Source: Clostridiales bacterium
GTDB taxonomy: Bacteria > Bacillota > Clostridia > Christensenellales > Pumilibacteraceae
Length of the DNA stretch: 50,929 nucleotides
Reading direction: 5' to 3'
NCBI GenBank assembly: GCA_022508485.1
Contig: JAFLVD010000006.1
Coordinates: 1-50,929 of the forward strand
A model generated the notes under the pieces. That model did not search any database and had not been told where the DNA came from. It saw only the letters and a program-made list of their open reading frames with translations. Below are positions 17,101-24,167 of the stretch, piece by piece; position 1 is the stretch's first letter, and every line of letters begins with the position of its first letter. Position numbers and translations under genes: made by a program.

Positions 17101-17268
17101 CGAAGTAACCGTAACGGAAACGTCCTGCAAGCCGAGACCGCCCATACTCGTAACGTAAATCGAATACGTGGCTTTTCCGTTGTCGTTGCAGCTGCAACCG
17201 ACAAGAACGGGTAACACCAAAAGTGCGGCGCAAATCAAAAACAATATTAGTTTTTTAAGTCTGTTCAT
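14134..17268 (-). CDS. Large lipoprotein with TlpA thioredoxin domain
   Basis: The protein has 1,044 residues from ATG 17268, which follows a GAGGTG ribosome site; the frame is open 25 codons further but without a site. The signal ends at Cys25 (VLVGC). Residues ~30-100 form a CnaB-like regulatory beta domain. Residues ~120-300 form a TlpA/ResA-like thioredoxin fold with NCGPC (C172, C175). TlpA proteins reduce or rearrange disulfides outside the membrane. The remaining ~700 residues are extracellular: beta-sandwich regions plus two copies of a helical motif ending WLEYCRYFDHYG and WLRLCAHYEYFG, each with a cysteine that could be a redox target. It heads a two-gene operon and lies opposite the polyferredoxin-TlpA gene, which could reduce it. 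Its substrate is unknown. Confidence 0.88.
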   Translation of the reverse strand: MNRLKKLILFLICAALLVLPVLVGCSCNDNGKATYSIYVTSMGGLGLQDVSVTVTSSDSKVASGKTDKNGKYTFSAEKGVYDVAVDNLPLGYKLDDANVYKTSADKLSLLIHATSSVIKDTIPSDKIYKQGDVIYDFSITDETDRNNPVTYTLSTVLESKRMVLLNFWNTNCGPCVEEMPDLELVYREFKSQAEVFGIDVPLLGVDRIANIRQYRNATYYDDDMNPYSLTYPLAIDDNEMPYHFAMDAIPVSVVVDRYGVIALIHVGGMDRPTFRKLFEKYTSDNYVQDKLPDEENPDKPKDELEREKPNVSQPASSEIEAAINGTGFTGSYYPETETDDAEYSWPWLVGETNNEKYIYPANTGVNYSFATIYTKVNISAADIADENGKVVLAFDLQWACENLYDYFYVIVNNSLVYEYTGTEQWGKWQSCFALVATEPGEYVLCLMFVKDEQQSEGADTVRIKNMRMLSIPQIDIPSLDMPREAARDWDGNDFNTYVSVVKDADGFYHMGSADGPYILAELMGVSAFNKRLTTSWGISEFAINGYFNYNTTDDTDDPNYNPDLDDTDAITVWAQAANNSELYGLTLINDELKALLEKFIKTQVGNKYNDKMWLEYCRYFDHYGTDKSDAGINRPERNPIRGLLNSTAVPTVAPYDGELDLNNIPNEYKNKVLLTRLIVPRGFKYLFVPEQDGVYRFRSQSKELSDTMAWLSEYDAPAEVYLATSDSQLENPDETYNFIITYYLKAGEKYILATCFADMYGTGEYTFTVEYLGPTYYAWQFAASNLFTTTDDSMTQVTNIMYVQPVLGDDGIYYNAKKNANGQYIKVNGEYVANTNDPIYVDFLTGARFFEYGSLELVFTYSDRNQVIKTLNDIFARVWNKTKPSGGWTERNGLAEIKGTALNEDDWISILTEIFNTYGDTAYIDGDAMLAAVTSRGTVGELADFLINFYLNLYDQTFILYDDKYNIDPDRYKDYTPLIRQYYNDAKANTGDPNRRYADKGCVKLTEPLRDALDMFCKRVGGFPELDTDWLRLCAHYEYFGPAE

Positions 17269-17358
17269 AAGCACCTCGCTAGCGCAATACTTTTTTAAAA
17301 AGAAAATGGCAATCGAAAAAAATCCAACGCCATCGTCTCGCACAGATATAGTGTATGT

Positions 17359-17388
17359 ATTATATCATTATATGAAGCCTATTGTCAA
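17359..17388 (-). promoter_or_regulatory. Promoter of the TlpA-lipoprotein operon
   Basis: On the minus strand TTGACA (17388-17383), an 18-base spacer and TATAAT (17364-17359). Transcription would start near 17352, leaving an ~85-base leader without an evident terminator-like hairpin. The rest of 17269-17460 holds nothing else I can recognise. Confidence 0.8.
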
Positions 17389-17460
17389 GTATTTTACCTT
17401 CCCCCGGGATATTTTAGTGGGCGGCGTGCTTTAACACGGTCTTTTTATAGGTATTTTTAT

Positions 17461-17495
17461 AAAAAAGGCGCTTGCTTTCGTCAGCAAGCGCCTTT
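17461..17495 (-). terminator. Terminator of the nadE operon
   Basis: AAAGGCGCTTGCT (17464-17476) pairs perfectly with AGCAAGCGCCTTT (17483-17495) around a six-base loop. On the minus strand the stem is followed by TTTTTT. It lies 18 bases beyond the stop at 17514. Confidence 0.92.
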
Positions 17496-17513
17496 ACAAA
17501 AATCTCTTCTGTT

Positions 17514-19439
17514 TTAATTCCCGTTACATTTTTTAATCTCTCTTACCGAGTAGTTTTTGCCGTAAAGCGCATTTGCAAGCTTAATTATTATCGGCATATT
17601 ATAAAGCGGCAGCTCGTCCTCTTTGTCGAAATCCCGTCCGGTTAGAGCGGTAAGCTCATTTATGTAACGGTTGTCGAGCCGCGCGTTTTTCTTTTTCAGC
17701 TTGTCGCCCAGCCGACCCTGTTTTATATCCGATATAGGCAAATCCGTCCAGCCGTTGCCGCGCATAAACACTTCGTAACGCTTATTTTCGTGTGCGCGCA
17801 AAGTAGCGACGTTCGCTTTGTCGGAGAGCTTTTCTTCCAAAAGTCGAACGTCCCCCTCGCCGTCGTCAGTCAGTTCAAGACCAAGTAGGTGCAGCTTGTA
17901 CGGAATAGACACCGCAAATCCGTCCGAAAAGTCTTTAAAGAAAATAACCTGATTGTAAATGTCGGTAAGTACTGCCGGCGTGTACCTTTCGTTAAGCTCG
18001 GTAACGCCGCAGTACGCCGCGTTATGCGCGACGGCGAGACAGTCGAGGTACGACGCGCTTATCCTCAAATCGCTGTAAGTTTCCTCGTAGCTGCCGAACG
18101 GCTTAATCCCGAGCGAACCGATAAACTCGCTTTTGTGTTTGAGCGAGTCCTCGTCGTACGTCCAGTACGACACGCACAGATTGGGAAGAATCTGTTCCTC
18201 GATACGCTTATGGTCGACAAGCGCGTGAATGTGCGGCAGTCCGTTTTCCATGCCGTAGAATCTTCTTATATAAATTGCCGTTTCGAGGTTGCGGTTAAGA
18301 TTGCCGAGCGCAAGCACTATGTACGTCGGCTTTATCTTCCCGAGGATTTCGGTAAACTCGGACGAATTGATATCGGCGGTGTGGAATTTAATGTACATCT
18401 TTTCGCGGAGAGATGGCGCCGTTTTATCGAAAGCGGACTGCGCCTTATCGCCGTACATATCGACTACGTTAATCTCTGCTTCCACGCCCTCACCGAGGCA
18501 CGAACAGTGCGCTGCGACGCGAACAATCTCAAGCCCGATACTTCCGCTGCCCACGACGAGAACGGACAATTTGCCCCCTTCTACGGCGTTATACAGCGGA
18601 TAATCAGACACAAGCCGCCGAGCGATAAGCTTTTCCTCGTTTATAAGCCTAACGTTAAAGGTTTCGTACAGGTGGTCGAAAATCACCTCGGAAATCTCGT
18701 CGTTGGTGTAAATCCACATGTTTACGTTAGACGTTTGAGCGCCGTTGTACTTTTTGTACAGCCTGAGTCCGGCGTCGAGGTTTGCCGTGCTGTCGGCGCA
18801 AAACATGTAGTAATTGCGCTCGCGTTTCAGCGAGTGGTTTATGTTAACTATATCGTCGCTTATAATGCTTGCGCCGATGCTTTTTATTCGGTCGAGCGAG
18901 CCGGCGTCGACGTCGTTTTTGTCGGTACGAACGGCAAACACGATAACAGGTTTTTTGTTTTTGCGCGCAATATCCTCCGCCGCGCAAAGCGTGCGCTCGT
19001 TAATTTCGGAAAACAGGTACGTCGGCTTATACGACGAGCGTATACGGTACAGAAGCCTTGTGAACTTGTCCGAGAAAAACGAAAGCGTAATACCTACGGT
19101 AAAGAGCGGCGCGATAATAAGCAGCGCAAGCACTACTCCCTTATAAAAATCGATAAATCCCAGCGTATAGCCGTCGAACGCCGAAAGTATGGCGCCGGCG
19201 TCGGCGTTAAGAAGCATTGCGCACATACTCTGAACAAGCGCAAGTCCCAAAGCGTAACTCTCGCCTTGTATCGAGTACGACGGGAAAATCATGGCGACGA
19301 GCATTAAAAACACGCCTGCGCCCAAAATACGCACAATGCGTTTAAGATTGCGCCTGGCGAGCACGGCAAAGGTAACGCTAGCACCCAAAACCGCAAGCGC
19401 AATAACAGAACATAAAATTATAATCGCTTTGTCCGACAT
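17514..19439 (-). CDS. Membrane protein with TrkA-N-like Rossmann domain
   Basis: The protein has 641 residues. About four hydrophobic segments occupy residues ~5-130 (for example 5-27, 36-57 and 100-125). A large cytosolic part follows. It contains one Rossmann-like region near residues 140-230 and a clear dinucleotide-binding loop VVGSGSIGLEIV near residue 300 (GxGxxG), as in TrkA-N/RCK domains that bind NAD(H) and gate ion transport. There is no recognisable potassium-channel filter, so it is not a plain Kch-type channel. The last ~130 residues are charged and unfamiliar. It is the third gene after nadE and a Sel1 protein, so a nucleotide-responsive membrane role is plausible but inferred. 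The ATG at 19439 follows AAGGAAAG. Confidence 0.75.
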   Translation of the reverse strand: MSDKAIIILCSVIALAVLGASVTFAVLARRNLKRIVRILGAGVFLMLVAMIFPSYSIQGESYALGLALVQSMCAMLLNADAGAILSAFDGYTLGFIDFYKGVVLALLIIAPLFTVGITLSFFSDKFTRLLYRIRSSYKPTYLFSEINERTLCAAEDIARKNKKPVIVFAVRTDKNDVDAGSLDRIKSIGASIISDDIVNINHSLKRERNYYMFCADSTANLDAGLRLYKKYNGAQTSNVNMWIYTNDEISEVIFDHLYETFNVRLINEEKLIARRLVSDYPLYNAVEGGKLSVLVVGSGSIGLEIVRVAAHCSCLGEGVEAEINVVDMYGDKAQSAFDKTAPSLREKMYIKFHTADINSSEFTEILGKIKPTYIVLALGNLNRNLETAIYIRRFYGMENGLPHIHALVDHKRIEEQILPNLCVSYWTYDEDSLKHKSEFIGSLGIKPFGSYEETYSDLRISASYLDCLAVAHNAAYCGVTELNERYTPAVLTDIYNQVIFFKDFSDGFAVSIPYKLHLLGLELTDDGEGDVRLLEEKLSDKANVATLRAHENKRYEVFMRGNGWTDLPISDIKQGRLGDKLKKKNARLDNRYINELTALTGRDFDKEDELPLYNMPIIIKLANALYGKNYSVREIKKCNGN

Positions 19440-19471
19440 TCCGTTAGCTTTCCTTGTGTGTTATTACTCCG

Positions 19472-20056
19472 CTATTCGACCGCCGTAACGGAATAGCTTT
19501 CCTGCGTGTCGTAAGCAACCTCGTAGCTGCAATAGAACCCTTTTCTCGCATTAAAAGCGAACACCGAGTCGAACTTGTTTGTAAAATACACTACGTCGTT
19601 TACGACCGCCCGAATATATATCGTTTCTATAAAAAGCGGCTTTTGTCCTTCAAGCTCGGTTAGTAAAATCACTCTTCCGCCCGTCTCGGTATAATCGGAA
19701 AGATTGGTGCCGCCGCGGCCTCTGTATCCGCCGCCATACCTAAGCCCTTTTATCGTGTTATCCTTAACGACAATCGTCCGCATTGCGAGGATTTCTTTCT
19801 TTTTTAACGGAAGAATTTTTCCGTCGAGCCTAATGCTGTCGCTTCTGTCCGCCACCCTTTCTTTATACTGCTCTAATTCGCGTACGGCTAAGTTGTACCC
19901 TTGCTTTGCGGCAAGCCTGAAAAACCCGGCGCCGCGCTTTTCGCACCGTCTTACGCCGCACATGCCGTACATATAAATTTTACCGAGCCTATACTGCGCC
20001 TCGTCGTCGCCGTTTTCGGCACGCGCGGTAAGATTTTTAAGTTCCTCGTCCGTCAT
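19472..20056 (-). CDS. Sel1-repeat protein, otherwise unknown
   Basis: The protein has 194 residues and no signal or membrane segment, so it is cytosolic. Its first ~65 residues contain a Sel1/TPR-like pair of helices (AENGDDEAQYRLGKIYMYG and RLAAKQGYNLAVRELEQY), a protein-binding fold. The rest, from about residue 80, is a beta-rich region with a glycine-rich turn (GGGYRGRGG) that I do not recognise. It starts six bases after nadE ends and lies 32 bases upstream of the membrane Rossmann gene, so all three are one operon. It may link those products as an adaptor, but this is only by position. Confidence 0.7.
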   Translation of the reverse strand: MTDEELKNLTARAENGDDEAQYRLGKIYMYGMCGVRRCEKRGAGFFRLAAKQGYNLAVRELEQYKERVADRSDSIRLDGKILPLKKKEILAMRTIVVKDNTIKGLRYGGGYRGRGGTNLSDYTETGGRVILLTELEGQKPLFIETIYIRAVVNDVVYFTNKFDSVFAFNARKGFYCSYEVAYDTQESYSVTAVE

Positions 20057-20062
20057 ATCCGC

Positions 20063-20788
20063 CTACTTTTTAAACATGGGCATAGGACTTATCTTGTGAA
20101 GATTGGCTTTATGCATTTTGTCGATTTTTTCCTTTACGGCAAGGTCGTCGATCTCGCCGGTGGAAATATACCTATCGAGTACGGCGTAGGTAAAGCCGAG
20201 GTTATCCTCGTCCGTCTTGCCCGAAAGCCCGTCCTCGGGAACCTTTTCGATAAATTTTTTGGGAAGACCGAGCTCATATCCGAGCGCCTTGACCTCGCTT
20301 ACGAGAAGGTCGCTTAACGGGCTGAAATCACCTGCGCTGTCGCCGAACTTGGTGGAGTACCCCACGTAGTCCTCCGACTTGTTGCAGGTGTTGGCCACCC
20401 TTCCGTTAAACATAGCCGAAACGCCGTAAAGCACCGTCATTCTTACGCGCGCCGGCGTATTGGAATAGTACACCTTGTTGGAGCGGAGATCCTTTTCGGG
20501 AATGCCGCCGCCGTCTATCGCGCGGATAAGCTCTTCGCACGCCTCGCCTATATTTACAACGTAGTGCTTAATGCCCAAAAGCTCGACCAGCTCGTGCGAC
20601 ACGCCTATGTCGTGCTGGGTGCCCTGCGGCATAAGCACGCCTATAACCCTGTCGCGGCCGAGCGCCTCGACGAGAAGCGCGGCGCATACCGAGCTGTCCT
20701 TACCGCCCGAAATGCCGATAACGGCATTACAACCCTTGCCGTTTTCCTCGAAGTAGTCTCTTATCCACTTTACAATTCTTTCTTTCAT
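20063..20788 (-). CDS. nadE: Ammonia-dependent NAD+ synthetase
   Basis: The protein has 241 residues. It carries the ATP-pyrophosphatase loop SGGKDSS (27-33) and the NadE features NTCNKSEDYVGYSTKFGDSAGDF region and PEDGLSGKTDED, covering adenylation of nicotinate adenine dinucleotide and ATP binding. It makes NAD+ from deamido-NAD+, ATP and ammonia. At this length there is no glutaminase domain, so it uses free ammonia. The start is ATG 20788, nine bases after GGAG; the frame stays open twelve codons upstream, but those would overlap the promoter. It is the first gene of an operon with a Sel1-repeat protein and a membrane protein with a Rossmann domain. Confidence 0.95.
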   Translation of the reverse strand: MKERIVKWIRDYFEENGKGCNAVIGISGGKDSSVCAALLVEALGRDRVIGVLMPQGTQHDIGVSHELVELLGIKHYVVNIGEACEELIRAIDGGGIPEKDLRSNKVYYSNTPARVRMTVLYGVSAMFNGRVANTCNKSEDYVGYSTKFGDSAGDFSPLSDLLVSEVKALGYELGLPKKFIEKVPEDGLSGKTDEDNLGFTYAVLDRYISTGEIDDLAVKEKIDKMHKANLHKISPMPMFKK

Positions 20789-20822
20789 TGTTTTATTCTC
20801 CACGCGCCGCGTTATTTTAATC

Positions 20823-20851
20823 ATTATACCACAGCCGTTCCGTCATTTCAA
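20823..20851 (-). promoter_or_regulatory. Promoter of the nadE operon
   Basis: On the minus strand TTGAAA (20851-20846), a 17-base spacer and TATAAT (20828-20823) with an extended -10 TG. Transcription would start near 20816, 28 bases before ATG 20788. Confidence 0.82.
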
Positions 20852-20874
20852 CACTTTCGCCGGAAAGAACGCAT

Positions 20875-20906
20875 AAAAAATCGCCGAAAGAAACTTCGGC
20901 GATTTT
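20875..20906 (-). terminator. Terminator of the glycogen operon
   Basis: AATCGCCGAA pairs with TTCGGCGATT around a six-base loop, flanked by A- and T-runs. On the minus strand the stem is followed by a long T-run. It lies 11 bases after the glgA stop and separates glgCDA from nadE. Confidence 0.92.
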
Positions 20907-20916
20907 CGGAAACAAA

Positions 20917-22884
20917 TTACTTCTTTAATAATTCATTGTACATGGCGATATATTCTTTTGCGCTCGCCGCCCACGAGAAGTCGGTGCGCATCGCTCTGTC
21001 GACAAGCCCCACCCACTTGTTTTTAAAGCCGTTATAAAGCCCGAGCGCTCGGTCCACTGCGTTAATAAGGTCTCTCGGCTCGTACTTGGCGAACTTGTAG
21101 CCGTTGCCTATTTCGCCGTCGTATGCGTCGACTATGCTGTCCATAAGTCCGCCCGTTTCTCGAACGACGGGGATTGTACCGTAGCGGCACGCCATCATCT
21201 GGCTCAATCCGCACGGCTCGCTTCGGCTCGGCATAAGGAAGATATCCGAACCCGAATAAATCTTGTGCGAAAGGTCGGTGTTAAACGCTATGACGGCGCG
21301 AAGCTTGTTGCCGTAAATATCCTGCAAGTGGCGGAAATAGTCCTCGTAGTCGTTTTCGCCGGTGCCGAGCATAATAAACTGAATGTCGCGAGAGAGTAGC
21401 TCAGTCATAGCCGCTCTGACGATGTCAAGCCCTTTGTGCGCCGCGAGCCGAGTTATCATCGAGATAACGGGGACGTCCGCTCTTACCGGCAGTCCGAGCA
21501 TTTTTTGAAGCTCGGCTTTACAAACGGCCTTGCCGGCTTTGTCGTCCGCCGAGTAGTGAGCAAACAGCGACGGACTTGTTTCGGGGTTATAAGACTCGGT
21601 GTTAACGCCGTTAAGAATGCCTATAAGCTTGTGCGCGTTTCTGTTTAAGTCGTAGTCGAGCGTGTGAGCGTATTCCTGCGTAAGAATTTCTTTGGCGTAC
21701 GTCGGGCTGACCGTCGTAACCATGTCGGCGTAGTCGATAGCGCCTTTCATAAGGTTAATCGCGCCGAAATGCTCGATGCTGTGGAATTCATGGTCGGGTA
21801 TGCCGAACACGTCGCCTAACGTCGAGCGGTCGAACCAACCCTGGTATTCGATATTGTGAATGGTGTACACCGTCTTAATGCCTTCGAAGCCGTAGGTGTA
21901 CATATAGAACAGCTTGTAGTAAATGGGAACGAGCGCGCTCTGCCAGTCGTTACAGTGAAGTATATCGGGCTTAAAGCCGAGACGGGGGATTAAATCTATA
22001 ACCGCCTTGCTGAAAAACGCAAAACGCTCGCCGTCGTCGCCGTAACCGTACAGCTTGTCGCGCTTAAAGTAGTACTCGTTGTCTATAAAGTAGTAGACGG
22101 TGTTGCCCTCTACAATCTTAAACAGTCCGCAGTACTGACGGCGCCACGACAGCTCGATAAACGTCCAGCAAACAAACTGCAAATCCTTGCGGCGCTTTTC
22201 GGGGAAGGATCCGTACAGCGGAAGTATAACGCTCGCCTCGTACTCGCCGCTGTCGTTAACAGCGCGCGGAAGGCTGCCCATAACCTCGCCGAGTCCGCCC
22301 GTCCCTGCAAACGGGAACGCTTCGGACGCGACGAAAAGTATTTTCTTTTTGGTCGGCTTTTCGTCGGGCGTTTTCGTCCCCTCTTCGGGAACGACTTTTT
22401 CGGCTTTTTTAGGCGCGTCCAACTTTTCTATCTTTTCCTTTTTAGGCGCCTCGAGCTTTTCCACCTTTTCCTTTTTAGGTGCTTCGAGCTTTGCAATCTT
22501 TTCCTTTTTGGGCGCTTCAAGCTTTTCTACTTTGTTCTTTTGGGGCGCTTCCAATTTTTCGAACTTTTCTTTCTTGGGCGCCTCAAGCTTTTCCGTCTTG
22601 TCCTTTTTGAGCGGAGTAAGCCTGTCCGCGGCTTTTTTGGGCGCGGTCGCCTTTTCCTCCGTGGGCTTCGTCTCGGCCTTTGTATTTACCGTCTTGCTCT
22701 TTTTAGCCGCCGTTTTTTCGTCGGAGGGCTTTTTATCGGCCGAACTTACTGTCGCTTTCTTTTTTGACACCGCATTTTTGGCGGCGGTTTTTTCGGCCGC
22801 ATTTACTTTCTGCTTTTGTTCGGTTTCTTTTTCCGGCGTAGTAGTACTCGCCGTCTTTTTTATATCTTGCTTTTTGGTTGCCAT
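20917..22884 (-). CDS. glgA: Glycogen synthase with lysine-rich repeat N-terminal extension
   Basis: The protein has 655 residues, against ~480 for most GlgA. Residues ~180-655 are the GT5 ADP-glucose glycogen synthase: N-lobe start KILFVASEAFPF, a HCNDWQSALVP loop near residue 330, and the C-lobe RSEPCGLSQMMACRYG with its conserved glutamate. It extends alpha-1,4-glucan chains from ADP-glucose. Residues 1-180 are lysine/alanine-rich and disordered, and include about six copies of an 11-residue unit of the type KLEAPKKEKxE (~92-160). The usual KTGGL near the N-lobe start reads GTGGL here (Gly194 in place of Lys). The ATG at 22884 follows AGAGGTC, with the stop of glgD nine bases before it. 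The extension is unlike anything normal for the enzyme. Confidence 0.93.
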   Translation of the reverse strand: MATKKQDIKKTASTTTPEKETEQKQKVNAAEKTAAKNAVSKKKATVSSADKKPSDEKTAAKKSKTVNTKAETKPTEEKATAPKKAADRLTPLKKDKTEKLEAPKKEKFEKLEAPQKNKVEKLEAPKKEKIAKLEAPKKEKVEKLEAPKKEKIEKLDAPKKAEKVVPEEGTKTPDEKPTKKKILFVASEAFPFAGTGGLGEVMGSLPRAVNDSGEYEASVILPLYGSFPEKRRKDLQFVCWTFIELSWRRQYCGLFKIVEGNTVYYFIDNEYYFKRDKLYGYGDDGERFAFFSKAVIDLIPRLGFKPDILHCNDWQSALVPIYYKLFYMYTYGFEGIKTVYTIHNIEYQGWFDRSTLGDVFGIPDHEFHSIEHFGAINLMKGAIDYADMVTTVSPTYAKEILTQEYAHTLDYDLNRNAHKLIGILNGVNTESYNPETSPSLFAHYSADDKAGKAVCKAELQKMLGLPVRADVPVISMITRLAAHKGLDIVRAAMTELLSRDIQFIMLGTGENDYEDYFRHLQDIYGNKLRAVIAFNTDLSHKIYSGSDIFLMPSRSEPCGLSQMMACRYGTIPVVRETGGLMDSIVDAYDGEIGNGYKFAKYEPRDLINAVDRALGLYNGFKNKWVGLVDRAMRTDFSWAASAKEYIAMYNELLKK

Positions 22885-22893
22885 ATAGACCTC

Positions 22894-24003
22894 TTATATT
22901 ACAGCGTGTTTGGAGATAAAGTACGGGTGCGTTTCATGGCCGGACAGCATTCTTCCGTCAAGGACGGTAACAAGCTTATCGGAAATCACGCAGTTAAGAG
23001 TGCTGCCTTCGCCTATAACGGTGTCCTGGAAGAGTATGCAGTTGGTTATTTTTGCGCCCTTTGCCACCTTGACTCCGCGGAAAAGAATGGAGTTTTTCAC
23101 TTCGCCCTGAATATCGCAGCCGTCGGCTATGAGCGAGTTGGAGATACTTCCGGTGCTACCCACTCTAAACGGTGCGCTATCGCGGACCTTAGTGTAGATA
23201 TTGGCGCCGTCGCGGTAGAACAGCTCGTCGCGAATGGACTTATTCAGTAGCTCGAGCGAATGCTTATAATAATTGCCGAGACTGTCGATTGTCGCAAAGT
23301 ATCCGTCCTGCATGTACGAGTAGATGTTATACTGGCTGCAACCCTTTGCGAGAATGTCGTTGGTAAAGCTGACGTAGCCAAGCTCTGACGCCGTTTCGAG
23401 AAGGTTCAAAAGGAATTTGCGGTTCATGACGAAGATGTTGGCAAAGACGATATTTTCGCCCTGCGCCTTAGTCGTGTTTACAACCTTAGTAACCTTACCC
23501 GACTTGTCCACTTCCATAATGGTGCGCGGCTTTTGATTGGTAAGGTTCTTTTTGCGCGCGACAAGCGTTATGTCGGCGTGGTTGTCGATATGCGCCTGAA
23601 CGACGGAAGCAAAGTTCATATTGCAAACGTTGTCGCAATCGCTGAAAATTACGTATTCCTCGTCGCAGTGGCGAATAAATCCGCTTATGTTTTTAATCGC
23701 GCCGAGACGGTGCGAGTACAAATCCTTATCGCCGCCGCCGTACGGAGGAAGGATAATAAGACCGCCGTTTTTACGCGACAAATCCCAGTGCTTGCCGCTT
23801 CCGACGTGGTCCATAAGCGACTGATAATTGTTCTTTGTGATTACGCCGACTTTGGAAATTCCGCTGTTAACCATGTTGGAAAGCACAAAGTCGATAAGCC
23901 TAAACCTGCCGCCGAACGGCACCGACGCGATAGAGCGGACGGCGGTAAGCTCGCCGATTTCGTCGTCGTGAATATTACCGAATACAATTCCGAGTGTTTT
24001 CAT
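22894..24003 (-). CDS. glgD: GlgD, regulatory subunit of glucose-1-phosphate adenylyltransferase
   Basis: The protein has 369 residues, usual for GlgD. The N-terminal part has the nucleotidyltransferase fold but with GNIHDDEIGELTAVRS in place of the GGxGTRL loop, and SDCDN where GlgC has SGDH. This loss of catalytic residues is typical of the firmicute GlgD, which forms a complex with GlgC and raises its activity. A left-handed beta-helix of hexapeptide repeats (~residues 275-355) follows. AGGAG precedes the ATG at 24003. The gene lies between glgC and glgA in one operon; a palindromic repeat element sits in the glgC-glgD gap. Confidence 0.95.
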   Translation of the reverse strand: MKTLGIVFGNIHDDEIGELTAVRSIASVPFGGRFRLIDFVLSNMVNSGISKVGVITKNNYQSLMDHVGSGKHWDLSRKNGGLIILPPYGGGDKDLYSHRLGAIKNISGFIRHCDEEYVIFSDCDNVCNMNFASVVQAHIDNHADITLVARKKNLTNQKPRTIMEVDKSGKVTKVVNTTKAQGENIVFANIFVMNRKFLLNLLETASELGYVSFTNDILAKGCSQYNIYSYMQDGYFATIDSLGNYYKHSLELLNKSIRDELFYRDGANIYTKVRDSAPFRVGSTGSISNSLIADGCDIQGEVKNSILFRGVKVAKGAKITNCILFQDTVIGEGSTLNCVISDKLVTVLDGRMLSGHETHPYFISKHAVI

Positions 24004-24037
24004 TATTTAACTCCTAATCTCTTTTTTTTGCGTAAGA

Positions 24038-24167
24038 CCCCTAAAAGTGCAGTCGCGGCGCAGGCGCGTAACAGTTGGCGCGGAGAGGAAGGGAGTGTAG
24101 TAAGACCTACATGACCGACTCGCCGCGACAAGCGTAGCGCGCATCCGCCGATGAATGCGGTTTTAGG
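24038..24167. repeat. Palindromic MITE-like element after glgC
   Basis: The ends are inverted copies: CCTAAAAGTGCA (24040-24051) and TGCGGTTTTAGG (24156-24167) match at 10 of 12 positions. Inside, two ~30-base GC-rich arms (about 24055-24092 and 24117-24150) are imperfect inverted copies around an unpaired centre. It has no coding capacity. The right end supplies the glgC stop codon. Its form suggests a small non-autonomous element or a structured RNA. The number of genomic copies cannot be judged from this window. Confidence 0.6.
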
